From contig JAISAU010000010.1 in assembly GCA_031266555.1 (NCBI GenBank), positions 1 to 64,000 of the forward strand: a stretch of DNA of 64,000 bases, given 5' to 3'. The first letter of the stretch is position 1; every line of letters starts with the position of its first letter. The notes under the pieces were generated by a model. The model worked only from the letters and a program-made list of their open reading frames with translations, searched no databases and was not told where the DNA came from. The stretch is from Campylobacteraceae bacterium (GTDB lineage: Bacteria; Campylobacterota; Campylobacteria; Campylobacterales; Campylobacteraceae). Below are positions 9,208-18,887 of this stretch, piece after piece. The translations under genes and the position numbers were made by a program.

Positions 9208-11781
9208 ATGCAATCAATATTTGAAAAATTAACTCACCAAATGACTGCCGCATTGGAAGGCGCGATATCTTTGTCGCTTTATGCGAAAAATGCCGAGGTA
9301 AAACCTTTACATGTAATATGGTCGCTTTTGACAAACTCAAATTCTATTTTAAATCAAGCGTTTAACAAAATGGCGATTGACAAAAACGCGCTCGAGCTTG
9401 AAATAAAAAGCGCGGTCGATAAGTACCCAAAATCTTCCGCTCTTACAAAAGAGAGTATCAAACTCTCCCGCGAACTCGTAAACTCTTTGCAAAATGCCGA
9501 AGGGTTGATGCGAGAATTTGGAGATAGTTTTTTAGCTGTGGATACTTGGCTTTTGTCTTCACTAAATGATAGCGAGATAAAGGATATTTTCTCAAAATAT
9601 GTTGATTTGGTTGAGCTTAAAAAGAGTATTCAGACTTTAAGAGGCGGCAAAAAAATAGACAAACAAACGGCAGATGAAAATCTGGAAGCTTTATCAAAAT
9701 ATGGCATAGATTTGACTGCAAAAGCTAGAGAAAATTTGTTAGATCCGGTCATCGGCAGAGACGAAGAGATTCATAGAATGATGCAGATACTAATCAGAAA
9801 GACAAAAAACAATCCTATACTTTTAGGGGAGCCCGGAACCGGAAAAACGGCAATAGTGGAAGGCTTAGCGCAACGAATAGTTAAAAAAGAGGTACCCGTA
9901 TCTCTTCAAAACAGACGAGTTATCGCGCTTGATATGAGCGCGCTTATCGCCGGAGCCAAATATAGAGGCGAATTTGAAGATAGACTAAAAGCGGTTATAG
10001 AAGAGGTAAAAAGCGTTGGTGATGTAATACTTTTTATAGATGAAATTCACACTATTGTAGGCGCAGGGGCAAGTGAAGGGAGTATGGACGCGGCGAATAT
10101 CTTAAAGCCGGCGCTCGCGAGAGGCGAACTTCACACCGTCGGAGCGACAACGCTCAAAGAGTATAGAAAATATTTTGAAAAAGACGCCGCTTTGCAAAGA
10201 AGATTTCAACCTATAATGGTGAACGAACCGAATATCAACGAAGCTTTGCAAATTTTGCGCGGCATAAAAGAGAAGCTTGAGGCTCATCATGGAGTTTCCA
10301 TAATGGACAGCGCGCTGGTTTCGGCGGCAAAACTTTCGGACAGATATATAACAGATAGATTTTTGCCCGATAAAGCTATTGATTTGATAGATGAAGCCGC
10401 CGCGGAACTTAAAATGCAAATAGAGAGCGAACCGACCGAATTAAGCGCCGTTAAAAGAGAAATAAGCTCTTTACATGTAGAAAAAGAAGCTTTAAAAATG
10501 GAGGAGAACGAAAAGAACGCAAATAGACTAAAAGAGATAGAAAGAGAGTTGTCAAACGCGGAAGAGAGAAGAAGGTTGCTCGAAAATCAGTTTGAAAGCG
10601 AAAAAGAAGTGTTTAATAAACTCTCTTCCATAAAGTCCGAAACAGATATCGCTAAACGCGAAGTAGAGCTTGCCGAAAGAGAGGGCGACTACAATAAAGC
10701 GGCGAAAATTAAACACGGGACAATTCCTGAACTTGATAAAAAAGAGAGTGATTTAAAGCAAACGTGGGAAAAGATGGTGCAAAGCGGAACGCTTCTTAAA
10801 AATCATGTGGATGAAGAGATGATAGCGGGAATTGTGAGCAAGTGGACGGGAATACCGGTTAGCAAAATGCTCGCAAGCGAAAAAGAGAAAGTTTTGGCGG
10901 CTGAAGAGCATTTAAAAGCCGAAGTAGTAGGACAAGACGAGGCTATACGTGCGATTGGGCGAACTATAAAAAGAAATAAAGCCGGACTTAGCGAAGCAAA
11001 TAAGCCGATAGGAAGCTTTCTGTTTTTAGGACCGACTGGTGTAGGAAAAACACAAAGCGCGAAAGCGTTGGCGAAATTTTTATTTGACAGCCAAAAGGCG
11101 CTTTTGAGATTTGACATGAGCGAATATATGGAAAAACATGCCGTAAGCCGCCTTGTCGGAGCGCCTCCTGGATACGTCGGATACGAGGAGGGCGGACAGC
11201 TTACTGAAGCTGTGAGACGAAAACCGTACAGCGTTATTTTATTTGACGAAATAGAAAAAGCTCACCCCGATGTGTTTAATATATTGCTACAAGTGTTGGA
11301 CGAGGGGCGATTAACTGACAATAAAGGCGTTACGGTTGATTTTAAAAATACGATTGTCATTTTAACGTCAAATATAGCGAGCGCCAAAATTATGGAAACA
11401 GAAGGCGAAGCAAGACGCATGGCGGTTTTAAACGAGTTAAAAAACTACTTTAAGCCGGAATTTTTAAACAGACTTGACGATATTATTATTTTTAATCCTC
11501 TAAATGAAGACGGTTTGCGAGAAATAGTGAACATAATGTTTAAAGAGATAAACAAAAAACTCGAAGCAAAATCAATTAGGGCGAATCTTACGAAAGAGGC
11601 GGCAAATCTGATAGCGGAAGCCGGATTTGACAGCGTTTACGGCGCTAGACCTCTAAAACGCGCTTTGTACGAATTGGTAGAAGATAAACTTGCGCAAATG
11701 TTGCTTGAGGAAAAAATAGGCGAGGGCGATAAGTTAAAAATTGACGCTAAAGATGGAAAAATAACGATAGAGAAAATTTAA
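9208..11781 (+). CDS. clpB: Disaggregase ClpB (Hsp100)
   Basis: 857 residues, full length. Hexameric ATPase that extracts proteins from aggregates together with DnaK. N-domain, then AAA-1 with Walker A GEPGTGKT near 207 and Walker B ILFIDEIH near 278, the coiled-coil middle domain near 400-530 (long E/K/R-rich stretch), AAA-2 with GPTGVGKT near 608, and a C-terminal domain. GGAGAA ribosome site before ATG 9208. Probably under HspR control. Contains two TACATGTA palindromes inside the coding sequence (9308, 10472), each encoding Leu-His-Val. Confidence 0.98.
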   Translation: MQSIFEKLTHQMTAALEGAISLSLYAKNAEVKPLHVIWSLLTNSNSILNQAFNKMAIDKNALELEIKSAVDKYPKSSALTKESIKLSRELVNSLQNAEGLMREFGDSFLAVDTWLLSSLNDSEIKDIFSKYVDLVELKKSIQTLRGGKKIDKQTADENLEALSKYGIDLTAKARENLLDPVIGRDEEIHRMMQILIRKTKNNPILLGEPGTGKTAIVEGLAQRIVKKEVPVSLQNRRVIALDMSALIAGAKYRGEFEDRLKAVIEEVKSVGDVILFIDEIHTIVGAGASEGSMDAANILKPALARGELHTVGATTLKEYRKYFEKDAALQRRFQPIMVNEPNINEALQILRGIKEKLEAHHGVSIMDSALVSAAKLSDRYITDRFLPDKAIDLIDEAAAELKMQIESEPTELSAVKREISSLHVEKEALKMEENEKNANRLKEIERELSNAEERRRLLENQFESEKEVFNKLSSIKSETDIAKREVELAEREGDYNKAAKIKHGTIPELDKKESDLKQTWEKMVQSGTLLKNHVDEEMIAGIVSKWTGIPVSKMLASEKEKVLAAEEHLKAEVVGQDEAIRAIGRTIKRNKAGLSEANKPIGSFLFLGPTGVGKTQSAKALAKFLFDSQKALLRFDMSEYMEKHAVSRLVGAPPGYVGYEEGGQLTEAVRRKPYSVILFDEIEKAHPDVFNILLQVLDEGRLTDNKGVTVDFKNTIVILTSNIASAKIMETEGEARRMAVLNELKNYFKPEFLNRLDDIIIFNPLNEDGLREIVNIMFKEINKKLEAKSIRANLTKEAANLIAEAGFDSVYGARPLKRALYELVEDKLAQMLLEEKIGEGDKLKIDAKDGKITIEKI

Positions 11782-11870
11782 TGACATCTTGCGTGAAAAT
11801 CCGTTTCATACAGGTTTTCTTATAATTTTTGCTCATTTTTTTAAATAGGCATTATATTTCACATTTTTTT

Positions 11871-11900
11871 CTTAACTCTCTTTTGAAAAAGAGAGTTAAG
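11871..11900. repeat. Perfect inverted repeat downstream of clpB
   Basis: CTTAACTCTCTTTT and its exact complement flank a 2-base loop; the palindrome extends into a run of T on the left and AAAA on the right. A very stable hairpin 90 bases beyond the clpB stop. It lacks a trailing T-run on either strand, so it is more likely an mRNA 3'-end stabiliser or a weak terminator than a classical terminator. Confidence 0.6.
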
Positions 11901-12191
11901 AAAATCGCTACCACTCCAACATGTAGTATTTATTTTAGTGATATCGCTTAAGAATCCATAAGAAAACACTCAACGTTTTTCCAAGCATGTTTTATATGCG
12001 AATTTTACAACGTTAAAATAAATCGTACATGTAAAGGTTTATTTAAAGAACAATTTAAAACAAATGGCGTCATAAAAATATTTTTAGTTATTTTCTACTT
12101 CTTTCAAATAGATTAAACGATAATTTTATCCGTAAAAGTTTTATTTAACGCAAACTTTTGTAAAATTTACATAACTTTTTAAGAAGGTAAA

Positions 12192-12254
12192 ATGATTAAG
12201 ATTAGCTTAAGAAAAATCTGCAGAGAGAGAGAGACTATCTTAAAAGAAACTTAA
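12192..12254 (+). CDS. Possible 20-residue peptide
   Basis: ATG 12192 follows a good ribosome site (AAGAAGG, 4 bases upstream) and opens a 20-codon frame beginning MIKISLRKIC, ending TAA 12252-12254. It is basic and contains a GAGAGAGAGAG tract (12222-12232) that could slip. No family recognised; a leader peptide or chance frame are both possible. Confidence 0.2.
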   Translation: MIKISLRKICRERETILKET

Positions 12255-12605
12255 ATCATTTACTTTTAAATTTTATAAATTTTTCCTCAAATTTCTTTAG
12301 CAATGTCAAAACATATTTGCGATATATGATTTTTTTGTTTTTTGTGATAACAAGAAACAATTATGTTTTCCAATGCCACAATATGCAAGCTTTTCACTTA
12401 AATTTTTCAAGCAACGCTCAAACGCCCAAACATATAAATATCTCACTTTTTGTAATGATAAAAAATAATCGTTTTCCAAAATACTTGCAACATGTGGGCT
12501 TTGATTTAATCTATCGTTTTTTTTGCGATATTTTAAACGTTCAAATTTCTCATTTTTCCTCTTACATGTACCAATCAAATAAAAAATCTTTTCAAAGGAG
12601 TTAGT

Positions 12606-13331
12606 ATGAAACATTTACTAAAGTTGGGCTTAATAACTCTTGTCACGTCATTTTTTATAGGTTGCGGAGGCGGAAGCAGCAGTAACAATGGCGATATTTA
12701 TCAGGAGACAGACCATATAACTCAATTTATGTCTGATTTTCCAATGCTTGATACTTCAGGATTTACTCTAACCAAAGAAGGAAGAGCGATAACATATTAT
12801 GATAATTCTTCTATGGATTTATCGATAGCTATGAATACTACATTGGTGAATGAGAAAGATTTTAGTATCACTGGTGAACATTATGCGGATACTAATGATT
12901 TTTGGTATGTGTACGAACTGAATAATCCTTCTACTAAAGGTTTGGAATTCGCAGAAGCCTATATTTCTACCTATTTTTATAATTTTTATGATTCTTTTAT
13001 AGATATGCGTTTTGAAGCCAATAGAACTATATCAAACAGCGAATTTGCCAATGTATTTGGAGAGATAGACGCTGATTTACTTTCTGGAGCTGGTATTTAT
13101 TTGGAATACGAAGGCAATATGAGCGCGAAATTCGCCAATTATTACGCCGAAGCAACAAAAGTCGGAGGATTTTTTGACATAAGCGATGCAAATGTAGAAT
13201 GTGATACGGATAGTGAGACTTATTGGCAGTGTGAAAAAGAGGATGTATCTACTTCAAGTTATCGTTTGCATTTTTGGGCTGACGAAATCTCGTCTAGTGT
13301 TAATTTTGCGAAAGGTATGATAGACTGGTGA
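12606..13331 (+). CDS. Lipoprotein, paralogue of the 22667 gene
   Basis: 241 residues. Lipoprotein signal with lipobox FIGC (Cys about residue 19) followed by GGGSSSNNG, a flexible Gly/Ser linker. The mature part is acidic and aromatic-rich. The segment FWYVYELNNPSTKGLEFAEA matches FDYVTYILNNPFLGIQFSE in the lipoprotein at 22667, with the same CGGGSS start, so the two are divergent paralogues. RBS AAGGAG before ATG 12606. Probably surface- or periplasm-exposed; no known domain recognised. Confidence 0.75.
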   Translation: MKHLLKLGLITLVTSFFIGCGGGSSSNNGDIYQETDHITQFMSDFPMLDTSGFTLTKEGRAITYYDNSSMDLSIAMNTTLVNEKDFSITGEHYADTNDFWYVYELNNPSTKGLEFAEAYISTYFYNFYDSFIDMRFEANRTISNSEFANVFGEIDADLLSGAGIYLEYEGNMSAKFANYYAEATKVGGFFDISDANVECDTDSETYWQCEKEDVSTSSYRLHFWADEISSSVNFAKGMIDW

Positions 13332-13727
13332 GATAAGCGAATATTTTGTTTATATTTTTAGTGTATATAAAAATTATGCAACAGCACAAATCTGACTAAA
13401 ATAGTATTAGATTGTGCGAAATAAAGAGGCGGCTTTACAAAGGAGCAAGATAAAGGACATAGTTTACATTGGCTGATTGATATTGTTTAACATATCGGAA
13501 TGTTTTTGCTTATATTAGCGCTTACATGTAAGTTGTTATATATACTATATTATGGTATTTGCAACATTTAGAGGAGTTTTTCTACTATATTAGAGCGGTG
13601 TGAAAAAATAGCGGCTTTTTGAGCGCTTTTCTTCGCGCCGCTTTGTGACGTGCCGTTTGGACGCTAAGTAGTTTTTTAAGAATATTACTGTAAAATCTCA
13701 CGCTAAAAATTAATATTAAGGAAATAT
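13332..13727. other. Gap upstream of rpmH
   Basis: About 395 bases without a gene. Contains TTACATGTAA near 13523 and, at 13612-13680, an imperfect GC-richer stretch with GCGGC/GCCGC elements that could fold. rpmH often adjoins oriC in bacteria, but I find no DnaA-box cluster here. Confidence 0.4.
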
Positions 13728-13862
13728 ATGAAGCGTACTTATCAGCCGCATAATACTCCAAGCAAACGAACTCACGGATTTCGAGCGAGAATGAAAACAA
13801 AAAACGGTAGAAAAGTTATAAACGCGCGCCGCGCTAAAGGTAGAAAAAAATTGGCAGTGTAG
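13728..13862 (+). CDS. rpmH: 50S ribosomal protein L34
   Basis: 44 residues, complete. Starts [18 protein letters not shown] and ends GRKKLAV; strongly basic, typical L34. AAGGAA lies 5 bases before ATG 13728. It begins the conserved rpmH-rnpA-yidD-yidC-jag-mnmE run. The gene overlaps the inferred start of rnpA. Confidence 0.97.
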   Translation: MKRTYQPHNTPSKRTHGFRARMKTKNGRKVINARRAKGRKKLAV

Positions 13863-14185
13863 GCGCTTACCCCTCGCTAAAAAAGAGCGGTGAGTTTTCA
13901 ATAATCTATAAAGTTGCAAATAAGTGGCACTGTGACGGTGCCGTGATCTTTTACAAAATATCGGACGAGAAAAAAGTAGGGTTTACAGCCGGCAAAAAAG
14001 TTGGTAACGCGGTTTTGAGAAATCTGGCGAAACGAAGATTAAGAGCGTTGTTCGCCGAGCTTCAAAACAAGCTTAAAGATGGAATTTATGTTTTTGTGGC
14101 TAAAGAGAGTATAAAAACTATTGATTATAAGCGATTAAAAAATTCGCTTTTATGGTCATTTAAAAGGCTTGAGTGTTTAAAGTGA
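13850..14185 (+). CDS. rnpA: RNase P protein component, apparent ATT start
   Basis: Binds RNase P RNA for tRNA 5' processing. Family sequence in this frame runs from [20 protein letters not shown] (13874 on) through DGAVIFYK to the RNR-like box [18 protein letters not shown]. The only ATG/GTG/TTG is GTG 13943, which would delete the first strand and helix of the domain. In-frame stops at 13835 and 13841 leave ATT 13850 as the plausible start, seven bases after AAAGG and inside rpmH. The canonical RNR motif reads RNL here. I therefore call 13850-14185 (111 residues); the alternatives are a rarer start or a sequence error. Confidence 0.8.
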   Translation: MGSVGAYPSLKKSGEFSIIYKVANKWHCDGAVIFYKISDEKKVGFTAGKKVGNAVLRNLAKRRLRALFAELQNKLKDGIYVFVAKESIKTIDYKRLKNSLLWSFKRLECLK

Positions 14186-14517
14186 TAAGAAGACTCGCAT
14201 TATGGTTTTTAAAGCTTTATCAAAAATTTTTTACGCTTTTTAGTTTTGGAAGTTGTCGTTACTATCCTACATGTTCGGAATATGCGAAGTGGCAATTTGA
14301 GTACAATAGTCCATTTCGCGCTCTTTTGGGGTCTGTTTTTAGGATTTTGCGATGCAATAAGCTTTTTAAAGGCGGCATCGACTATCCTAAGATTAGAAGA
14401 AGCAGAGTGAAAAACCCCAAACTTTTAACAAGCTCGTTCAAAAAAATAGATATCGCGGTGTGGTTTATTCCGAAGAATAATGAGACTTTTTTTGTAGTTA
14501 AATCGCTCCGCAATTAA
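14173..14517 (+). CDS. yidD: Membrane protein insertion efficiency factor
   Basis: 114 residues from GTG 14173 (GTG 14182 also possible). Small membrane-associated helper of YidC. Conserved core LYQKFFTLFSFGSCRYYPTC followed by SEYAKW, and the GGIDYP motif. The start overlaps the rnpA end by 13 bases. Longer than many YidD (70-90 residues) because of a C-terminal extension (KNPKLLTSSFKKIDIAVWF...), which is usual in this phylum. Confidence 0.93.
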   Translation: MFKVIRRLALWFLKLYQKFFTLFSFGSCRYYPTCSEYAKWQFEYNSPFRALLGSVFRILRCNKLFKGGIDYPKIRRSRVKNPKLLTSSFKKIDIAVWFIPKNNETFFVVKSLRN

Positions 14518-14540
14518 TAATTAAATTTTAAGGATTTCTC

Positions 14541-16115
14541 GTGTTAGATAATATGAGCGCACAGCAAAGAGTTATATTAGCCGTATCTTTGGCTTTTTTA
14601 TTTTACGTTTTATATACATATTTTTTTGCTCCAAAACAACCTGTTTCAACTCAAAACGCAACTCAAGAACAATCAATTGCCGGCAAAGTTCCTTCGGAAA
14701 CACCTGATGTTAAGCCAACTCCATATTCGGAAAGCAAAGACGAAGTCATAACTTATGTTAAATCGAATGATTTTGAGATACATGTAGATAAAATGGGACG
14801 CATAAGCAAGTATTTTCTGAATGGGGAAAACTATAAAGACGATAATGGGCAGAGAATACAGCTGATAGACAGTAGTTTTGACCTTTTGCCTTTGGAGATT
14901 AGATTCTCGGACGCTTCTTTATATAAAGAGGCTATTGAAACTCCATATATAGCGGATATATCTGAGATATCGCTCAAAGATGAGCCGCGAACTTTAACGC
15001 TCACGCAAAAATTGTCCGATATTGAAGTGGTAAAAAAGATAACATTCACGAAAGATAAAGGGTATTTGGTAGAGATCTCTTTGTCGCAATATAGAAATTA
15101 TTTTATAAGCCCGGGATTTCGCCCCAATCAGTTAGCGGACGGATATGCTTTTCATGGAGCTATTATTAAAAAAGCCGACGGTTCTTTAGCAAAAATTGAC
15201 GACGGCGATTTGAAAAAACAAGAAGATTTTACAGGCGCCATTTTTGCCGCCGCTTCGGATAGATATTACACAACTCTTTTAGCCGGTATTAACGCGGATG
15301 AAAGTATTGATGTAAGCGTGCTCCCATCTGCTGTGAAAGATCCGAATATATTTATCAGAGGTAAAGAAAATCTCAAACTTCAAGGCTATATAGGTCCAAA
15401 ATCAAGAGCCGCCATATATGCCATGGACGAAAGATTTGACGATGTTATAGAGTATGGATTTTTTACGCTTTTGTCAAAGCCTATATTTTCATTGCTCTAT
15501 TTTATTCACTCAAAAATTGGAAATTGGGGTTGGTCTATAGTCGTTATAACAATCCTCATAAGACTTGTGCTCTATCCGCTTACGTATCGCGGTATGGTTT
15601 CCATGAATAAAATTAAAGAGTTGATGCCTAAAGTAAAAGAGTTGCAAGAAAGATATAAAGACGATAAGCAAAAATTGAATATTCACATGATGGATTTATA
15701 CAAAAAACACGGCGCAAATCCTATGGGCGGATGTCTGCCTATACTTTTACAGATTCCTATATTTTTCGCGATTTATAGAGTTTTGGTAAATACTATTGAG
15801 CTTAAAAACGCGGAATGGATTTTATGGGTAAAAGACTTAGCGGTTATGGACCCGTATTATATCTTGCCTATCGCTATGGGACTTACTATGTTTTTGCAGC
15901 AAAAAATTACTCCTACAAATTTTACCGATCCTACGCAAGAGAAAATTATGAAGCTTTTACCGTTGATTTTTACGGTATTTTTCTTGTGGTTCCCGGCGGG
16001 CTTGACGCTTTATTGGTTCGTAAACAACCTTTTTTCTATCGCGCAGCAAATGTACGTGAATAGAATTTTCAAACTCAAAAAAATAACGGCAGAGAAAGAG
16101 AAGGCGCAATCATGA
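14541..16115 (+). CDS. yidC: Membrane protein insertase YidC
   Basis: 524 residues from GTG 14541 with AAGGA upstream. Inner-membrane insertase/chaperone working with or without Sec. N-terminal membrane anchor (about 11-30), a Pro/Thr/Gln-rich linker, the large beta-sandwich periplasmic domain (about 60-310), then the conserved five-helix core beginning GFFTLLSKPIFSLLYFIHS and containing the YRGMVSMNKIKELMPKV cytoplasmic loop and GGCLPILLQIPIFFAIYRVL. Gram-negative type. Its stop overlaps the jag ATG by 4 bases. Confidence 0.97.
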   Translation: MLDNMSAQQRVILAVSLAFLFYVLYTYFFAPKQPVSTQNATQEQSIAGKVPSETPDVKPTPYSESKDEVITYVKSNDFEIHVDKMGRISKYFLNGENYKDDNGQRIQLIDSSFDLLPLEIRFSDASLYKEAIETPYIADISEISLKDEPRTLTLTQKLSDIEVVKKITFTKDKGYLVEISLSQYRNYFISPGFRPNQLADGYAFHGAIIKKADGSLAKIDDGDLKKQEDFTGAIFAAASDRYYTTLLAGINADESIDVSVLPSAVKDPNIFIRGKENLKLQGYIGPKSRAAIYAMDERFDDVIEYGFFTLLSKPIFSLLYFIHSKIGNWGWSIVVITILIRLVLYPLTYRGMVSMNKIKELMPKVKELQERYKDDKQKLNIHMMDLYKKHGANPMGGCLPILLQIPIFFAIYRVLVNTIELKNAEWILWVKDLAVMDPYYILPIAMGLTMFLQQKITPTNFTDPTQEKIMKLLPLIFTVFFLWFPAGLTLYWFVNNLFSIAQQMYVNRIFKLKKITAEKEKAQS

Positions 16116-17017
16116 TACAAGTAATCGCAGATACGTTAGAAGAGGCCTATTCAAAAGCGGCGAGAGAGTTATCGTGTTCGGTAACGGAACTTGAGCTGAA
16201 TGTTATTCAGTATCCAAAAAAAGGTTTTTTGGGTATAGGCAAAAAAAACGCTATAGTCGAAGCTAAAAAAATGGGCGGTAAAAATTTCACTCAAAAATAT
16301 GAAAAGAACTTTCATAACAAAAATAAAAACGACTTCAATAACGCTCAACATGTAAAAAGGTACGCGGAAAAATCTGAAAGAAAAGAGATGCCAAGAGCGC
16401 ATCAACAAGAGAAAAAAGAGGAAAAAAATATCGAAGCCGCGACAACCGCGCATACTTTTTCAAACAAGTCTAAAGATACTCATAAGAAAAAAAAGCCTAT
16501 AAATACCAACACTCAGTTTGACGAAAAATTTCATAAAGAGAAGATAGACCCAAATAGCGTTATATACGAGGTAAGAGAGAAAATTCAGCTGCTTTTTAAT
16601 AATCTGTGTTTTGAGGTTACAAGTATAAACGTCTCAGTTTACGACGAGGAGACTTTGCTGATAGAGATTGACGGTTCTGACGCCGCGCTTTTGATAGGAA
16701 AAGAGGGGTGCAGATATAAGGCATTCTCTTATCTTTTGTATAGTTGGATAAATATGAAATACGGTCTTGGGATAAGACTTGAGATTGCGGAGTTTTTGAA
16801 AAATCAAGAAGATATGATGGGAAAATACTTAGCCCCCATTATTGAACGCATATACGCGCAAGGCAGAGGTCAGACAAAGATACTCGACGGCGTGCTTATA
16901 AAAATTGCGCTTGAAAGACTGCGAGGCGAATTTCCCGAAAAATATGTCGGTATAAAAAACGGCAGAGACGGAGGGAGATTTATCGTGGTGAATGATTTTA
17001 ACAGGAAAAACACATAG
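16112..17017 (+). CDS. jag: RNA-binding protein KhpB/Jag
   Basis: 301 residues. Jag-N domain at 1-52 (VIADTLEEAYSKAARELSCS ... KKGFLGIG), a Lys/Asn-rich disordered linker of about 95 residues, then a KH domain (LLIEIDGSDAALLIGKEGCR, GxxG-like GKEG) and a C-terminal R3H-like region (ALERLRGEFPEKYVGIKNGR). Binds RNA and influences division and envelope growth in other bacteria. Overlaps yidC by 4 bases and apparently mnmE by 4 bases. Confidence 0.9.
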   Translation: MIQVIADTLEEAYSKAARELSCSVTELELNVIQYPKKGFLGIGKKNAIVEAKKMGGKNFTQKYEKNFHNKNKNDFNNAQHVKRYAEKSERKEMPRAHQQEKKEEKNIEAATTAHTFSNKSKDTHKKKKPINTNTQFDEKFHKEKIDPNSVIYEVREKIQLLFNNLCFEVTSINVSVYDEETLLIEIDGSDAALLIGKEGCRYKAFSYLLYSWINMKYGLGIRLEIAEFLKNQEDMMGKYLAPIIERIYAQGRGQTKILDGVLIKIALERLRGEFPEKYVGIKNGRDGGRFIVVNDFNRKNT

Positions 17018-18348
17018 ATACAATAGCCGCGATTGCAACCGCTCATGGAGTAGGTTCCATAGCGGTTGTGAGAGTAAGCGGAGCGAAAGCTTACGATATA
17101 GCTCTTTTACTCTCGCGTAAACTCTTTTTAACTCCAAGATACGCCGCTCTCTCATCCATATATAACGAAAAAGATGAGTTTGTAGATCAAGTCATCGTTA
17201 TATACTTCAAAGCTCCCAATAGTTATACCACAGAAGACGTTGTTGAATTTCAATGTCACGGAGGTGTGATAGTCGCCAATATGATACTGGAAGCTGTTTT
17301 AAAAAGCGGAGCGAGGCTTGCAAATCCCGGCGAATTTACAAAAAGAGCGTTTTTAAATGGGCGCATAGATTTAAGTAAAGCTGAAGCCATAGGAAAACTT
17401 ATAGAAGCCAAAAGTATTAGCGCGGCAAAACTGCTTTCAAGACATCTAAAAGGCGAATTGCAAAAATTTGTTGAAGAGGCAAGAGAAAATCTGCTTGAAA
17501 TTATGGCTTTTGTCGAGGTTACGATTGATTATGCCGAAGAGGATTTGCCAACGGATATAGAAGAGCAGATTGTTCAAAAGCTGAAATTGTTAATAACTTC
17601 TCTTGAGAGAATTTTGGAAAACTCAAAACAGAGAGAAGGCTTAATAGAGGGATTTAAAATAGCGATAGTGGGCAGAACGAACGTCGGCAAAAGCTCGCTT
17701 TTAAATAAGCTTTTGCAGTATGAGCGAGCAATTACCAGCAACATAGAAGGAACTACAAGAGATACGATAGAAGAAGAGATCAAAATAGGCACACACATTG
17801 TAAAATTTGTTGACACGGCGGGCATAAGAGAGGCTGACAACGAGATAGAAAAGATAGGCATTGAGCGTTCTTTAAGCGCGATAGAAGCCGCTGATATTAT
17901 CATTGGAGTTTTTGATATTTCAAGAGAAGCAAATGGCGAAGATAAAGATATATTGAAGCTGTTGCGAAATGCAAAAACGGATAAAAAGATCCTACATGTA
18001 ATGAATAAATGTGATTTGCAAAACTGTTTTGATGTTTCGCTTCTTGAAAATCCGATAAAAATAAGTTGCAAGCAAGATATTAAGCCGTTAACAGACACAT
18101 TAAACGAATATTTGAATACTCTGGATATAAACGAAGAGATAATGCTCTCATCGGCAAGGCAAATATCGGCGGTAACGCAAAGTTTAAATGCTCTTAAAAT
18201 TTCGCGAGATTTATTGAAAGGCGGAGAGTTAGAGCTATTTTCTTATCATTTGAACGAAGCTATAACCGCCATTTCGCTTATAACAAAAACTTATGAAAGA
18301 GACGAAATATTGGAGGCTATGTTCGGCAAATTTTGTCTTGGCAAATAA
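17014..18348 (+). CDS. mnmE: tRNA modification GTPase MnmE, apparent ATA start
   Basis: 444 residues if started at ATA 17014. With MnmG it makes the cmnm5U34 wobble modification. The N-terminal formyl-THF domain starts IDTIAAIATAHGVGSIAVV; the G-domain has GRTNVGKSSLLN near 222, DTAG near 268 and NKCD near 332; the C-terminus ends FGKFCLGK, keeping the essential Cys of the CxGK motif. The first ATG/GTG/TTG is GTG 17068, which would delete 18 conserved residues. The frame is closed by a TAA at 16999, and ATA 17014 lies eight bases after AGGA, overlapping the jag stop. Confidence 0.9.
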   Translation: MDTIAAIATAHGVGSIAVVRVSGAKAYDIALLLSRKLFLTPRYAALSSIYNEKDEFVDQVIVIYFKAPNSYTTEDVVEFQCHGGVIVANMILEAVLKSGARLANPGEFTKRAFLNGRIDLSKAEAIGKLIEAKSISAAKLLSRHLKGELQKFVEEARENLLEIMAFVEVTIDYAEEDLPTDIEEQIVQKLKLLITSLERILENSKQREGLIEGFKIAIVGRTNVGKSSLLNKLLQYERAITSNIEGTTRDTIEEEIKIGTHIVKFVDTAGIREADNEIEKIGIERSLSAIEAADIIIGVFDISREANGEDKDILKLLRNAKTDKKILHVMNKCDLQNCFDVSLLENPIKISCKQDIKPLTDTLNEYLNTLDINEEIMLSSARQISAVTQSLNALKISRDLLKGGELELFSYHLNEAITAISLITKTYERDEILEAMFGKFCLGK

Positions 18349-18370
18349 ATTTGCTAAGATATCGCTACTT

Positions 18371-18842
18371 TTACTTATTTGTTTGCACCTGCTTTTCGTA
18401 TAAACATAAAGAAAATTTAAGCTCACAAGACTCTTCAATGAATTCGGCTATTTTTGTTTCGTCTTTAACTGTTTTGTAGGCACTTCCCGCCATATAGCAA
18501 ACTTCTCCGCTTTTTAAATCAAAGCAACCTTTTTTAAAGTATTCGTACGCTTTATCGCCGTTTTTTTCAACGCCAAAAGATCCGTGAAAATAAGAATTTC
18601 CAATTTCTAAGCATTTTTTTGCATCGCCATCTAAGCAAGCTTTTTCTAAAATTTGCAAACTTTTACCGTAGTATTCCGCCGCCTTATTTTTATCGTGCAT
18701 TTGCGGTGTGAGTGGATTGTTATTGTACATTACGGCAAGTTGCAAACAATCTTTATATTCACCGTTATCGCAGCCGTTTTGAAATTTTTTTGCCAATTTG
18801 TCCGCATCCGCGTTTGCAAACCAAAATTAATAATTTTTTCAT
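18371..18842 (-). pseudogene. Sel1-repeat secreted protein, frameshifted near its start
   Basis: Reading left from ATG 18842 (AAGGAACAG ribosome site upstream) gives the start of a signal peptide, MKKLLILV. This frame leaves the Sel1 protein, which continues in another frame as FANADADKLAKKFQNGC and on to 18371. Removing one T from the TTTT run at 18823-18826 restores MKKLLIWFANADADKLAKKF. The body (about 140 residues) has Sel1 units with paired Cys, e.g. GCFDLKSGEVCYMAGSAY, the Cys-rich Sel1 style of Helicobacter/Campylobacter (Hcp family). Possible pseudogene, phase-variable gene or sequencing error. Confidence 0.75.
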
Positions 18843-18887
18843 AACTGTTCCTTGAGTATTTTTTCAATATAGTTACTTAAATGATTA

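Larger units (their letters stand above)
11782..12605. other. Long gene-poor gap
   Basis: About 820 bases. It holds a long palindrome (11871-11900), a possible 20-codon frame (12192-12254), and four ACATGT sites near 11919, 12027, 12486 and 12562. Frames of about 95-100 codons run on both strands at 12306-12614, but they mirror each other, match no family I know and have AT-driven composition, so I do not call them. Confidence 0.4.

Noticed and set aside
12306-12614. Overlapping ORFs of about 95-102 codons on both strands
   Set aside because: They mirror each other, have no family match or ribosome site, and lie in AT-rich non-coding DNA; at most one could be real and neither is convincing.
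13332-13727. oriC next to rpmH
   Set aside because: No cluster of DnaA boxes, no dnaA or dnaN nearby; in Campylobacter rpmH is not at the origin.
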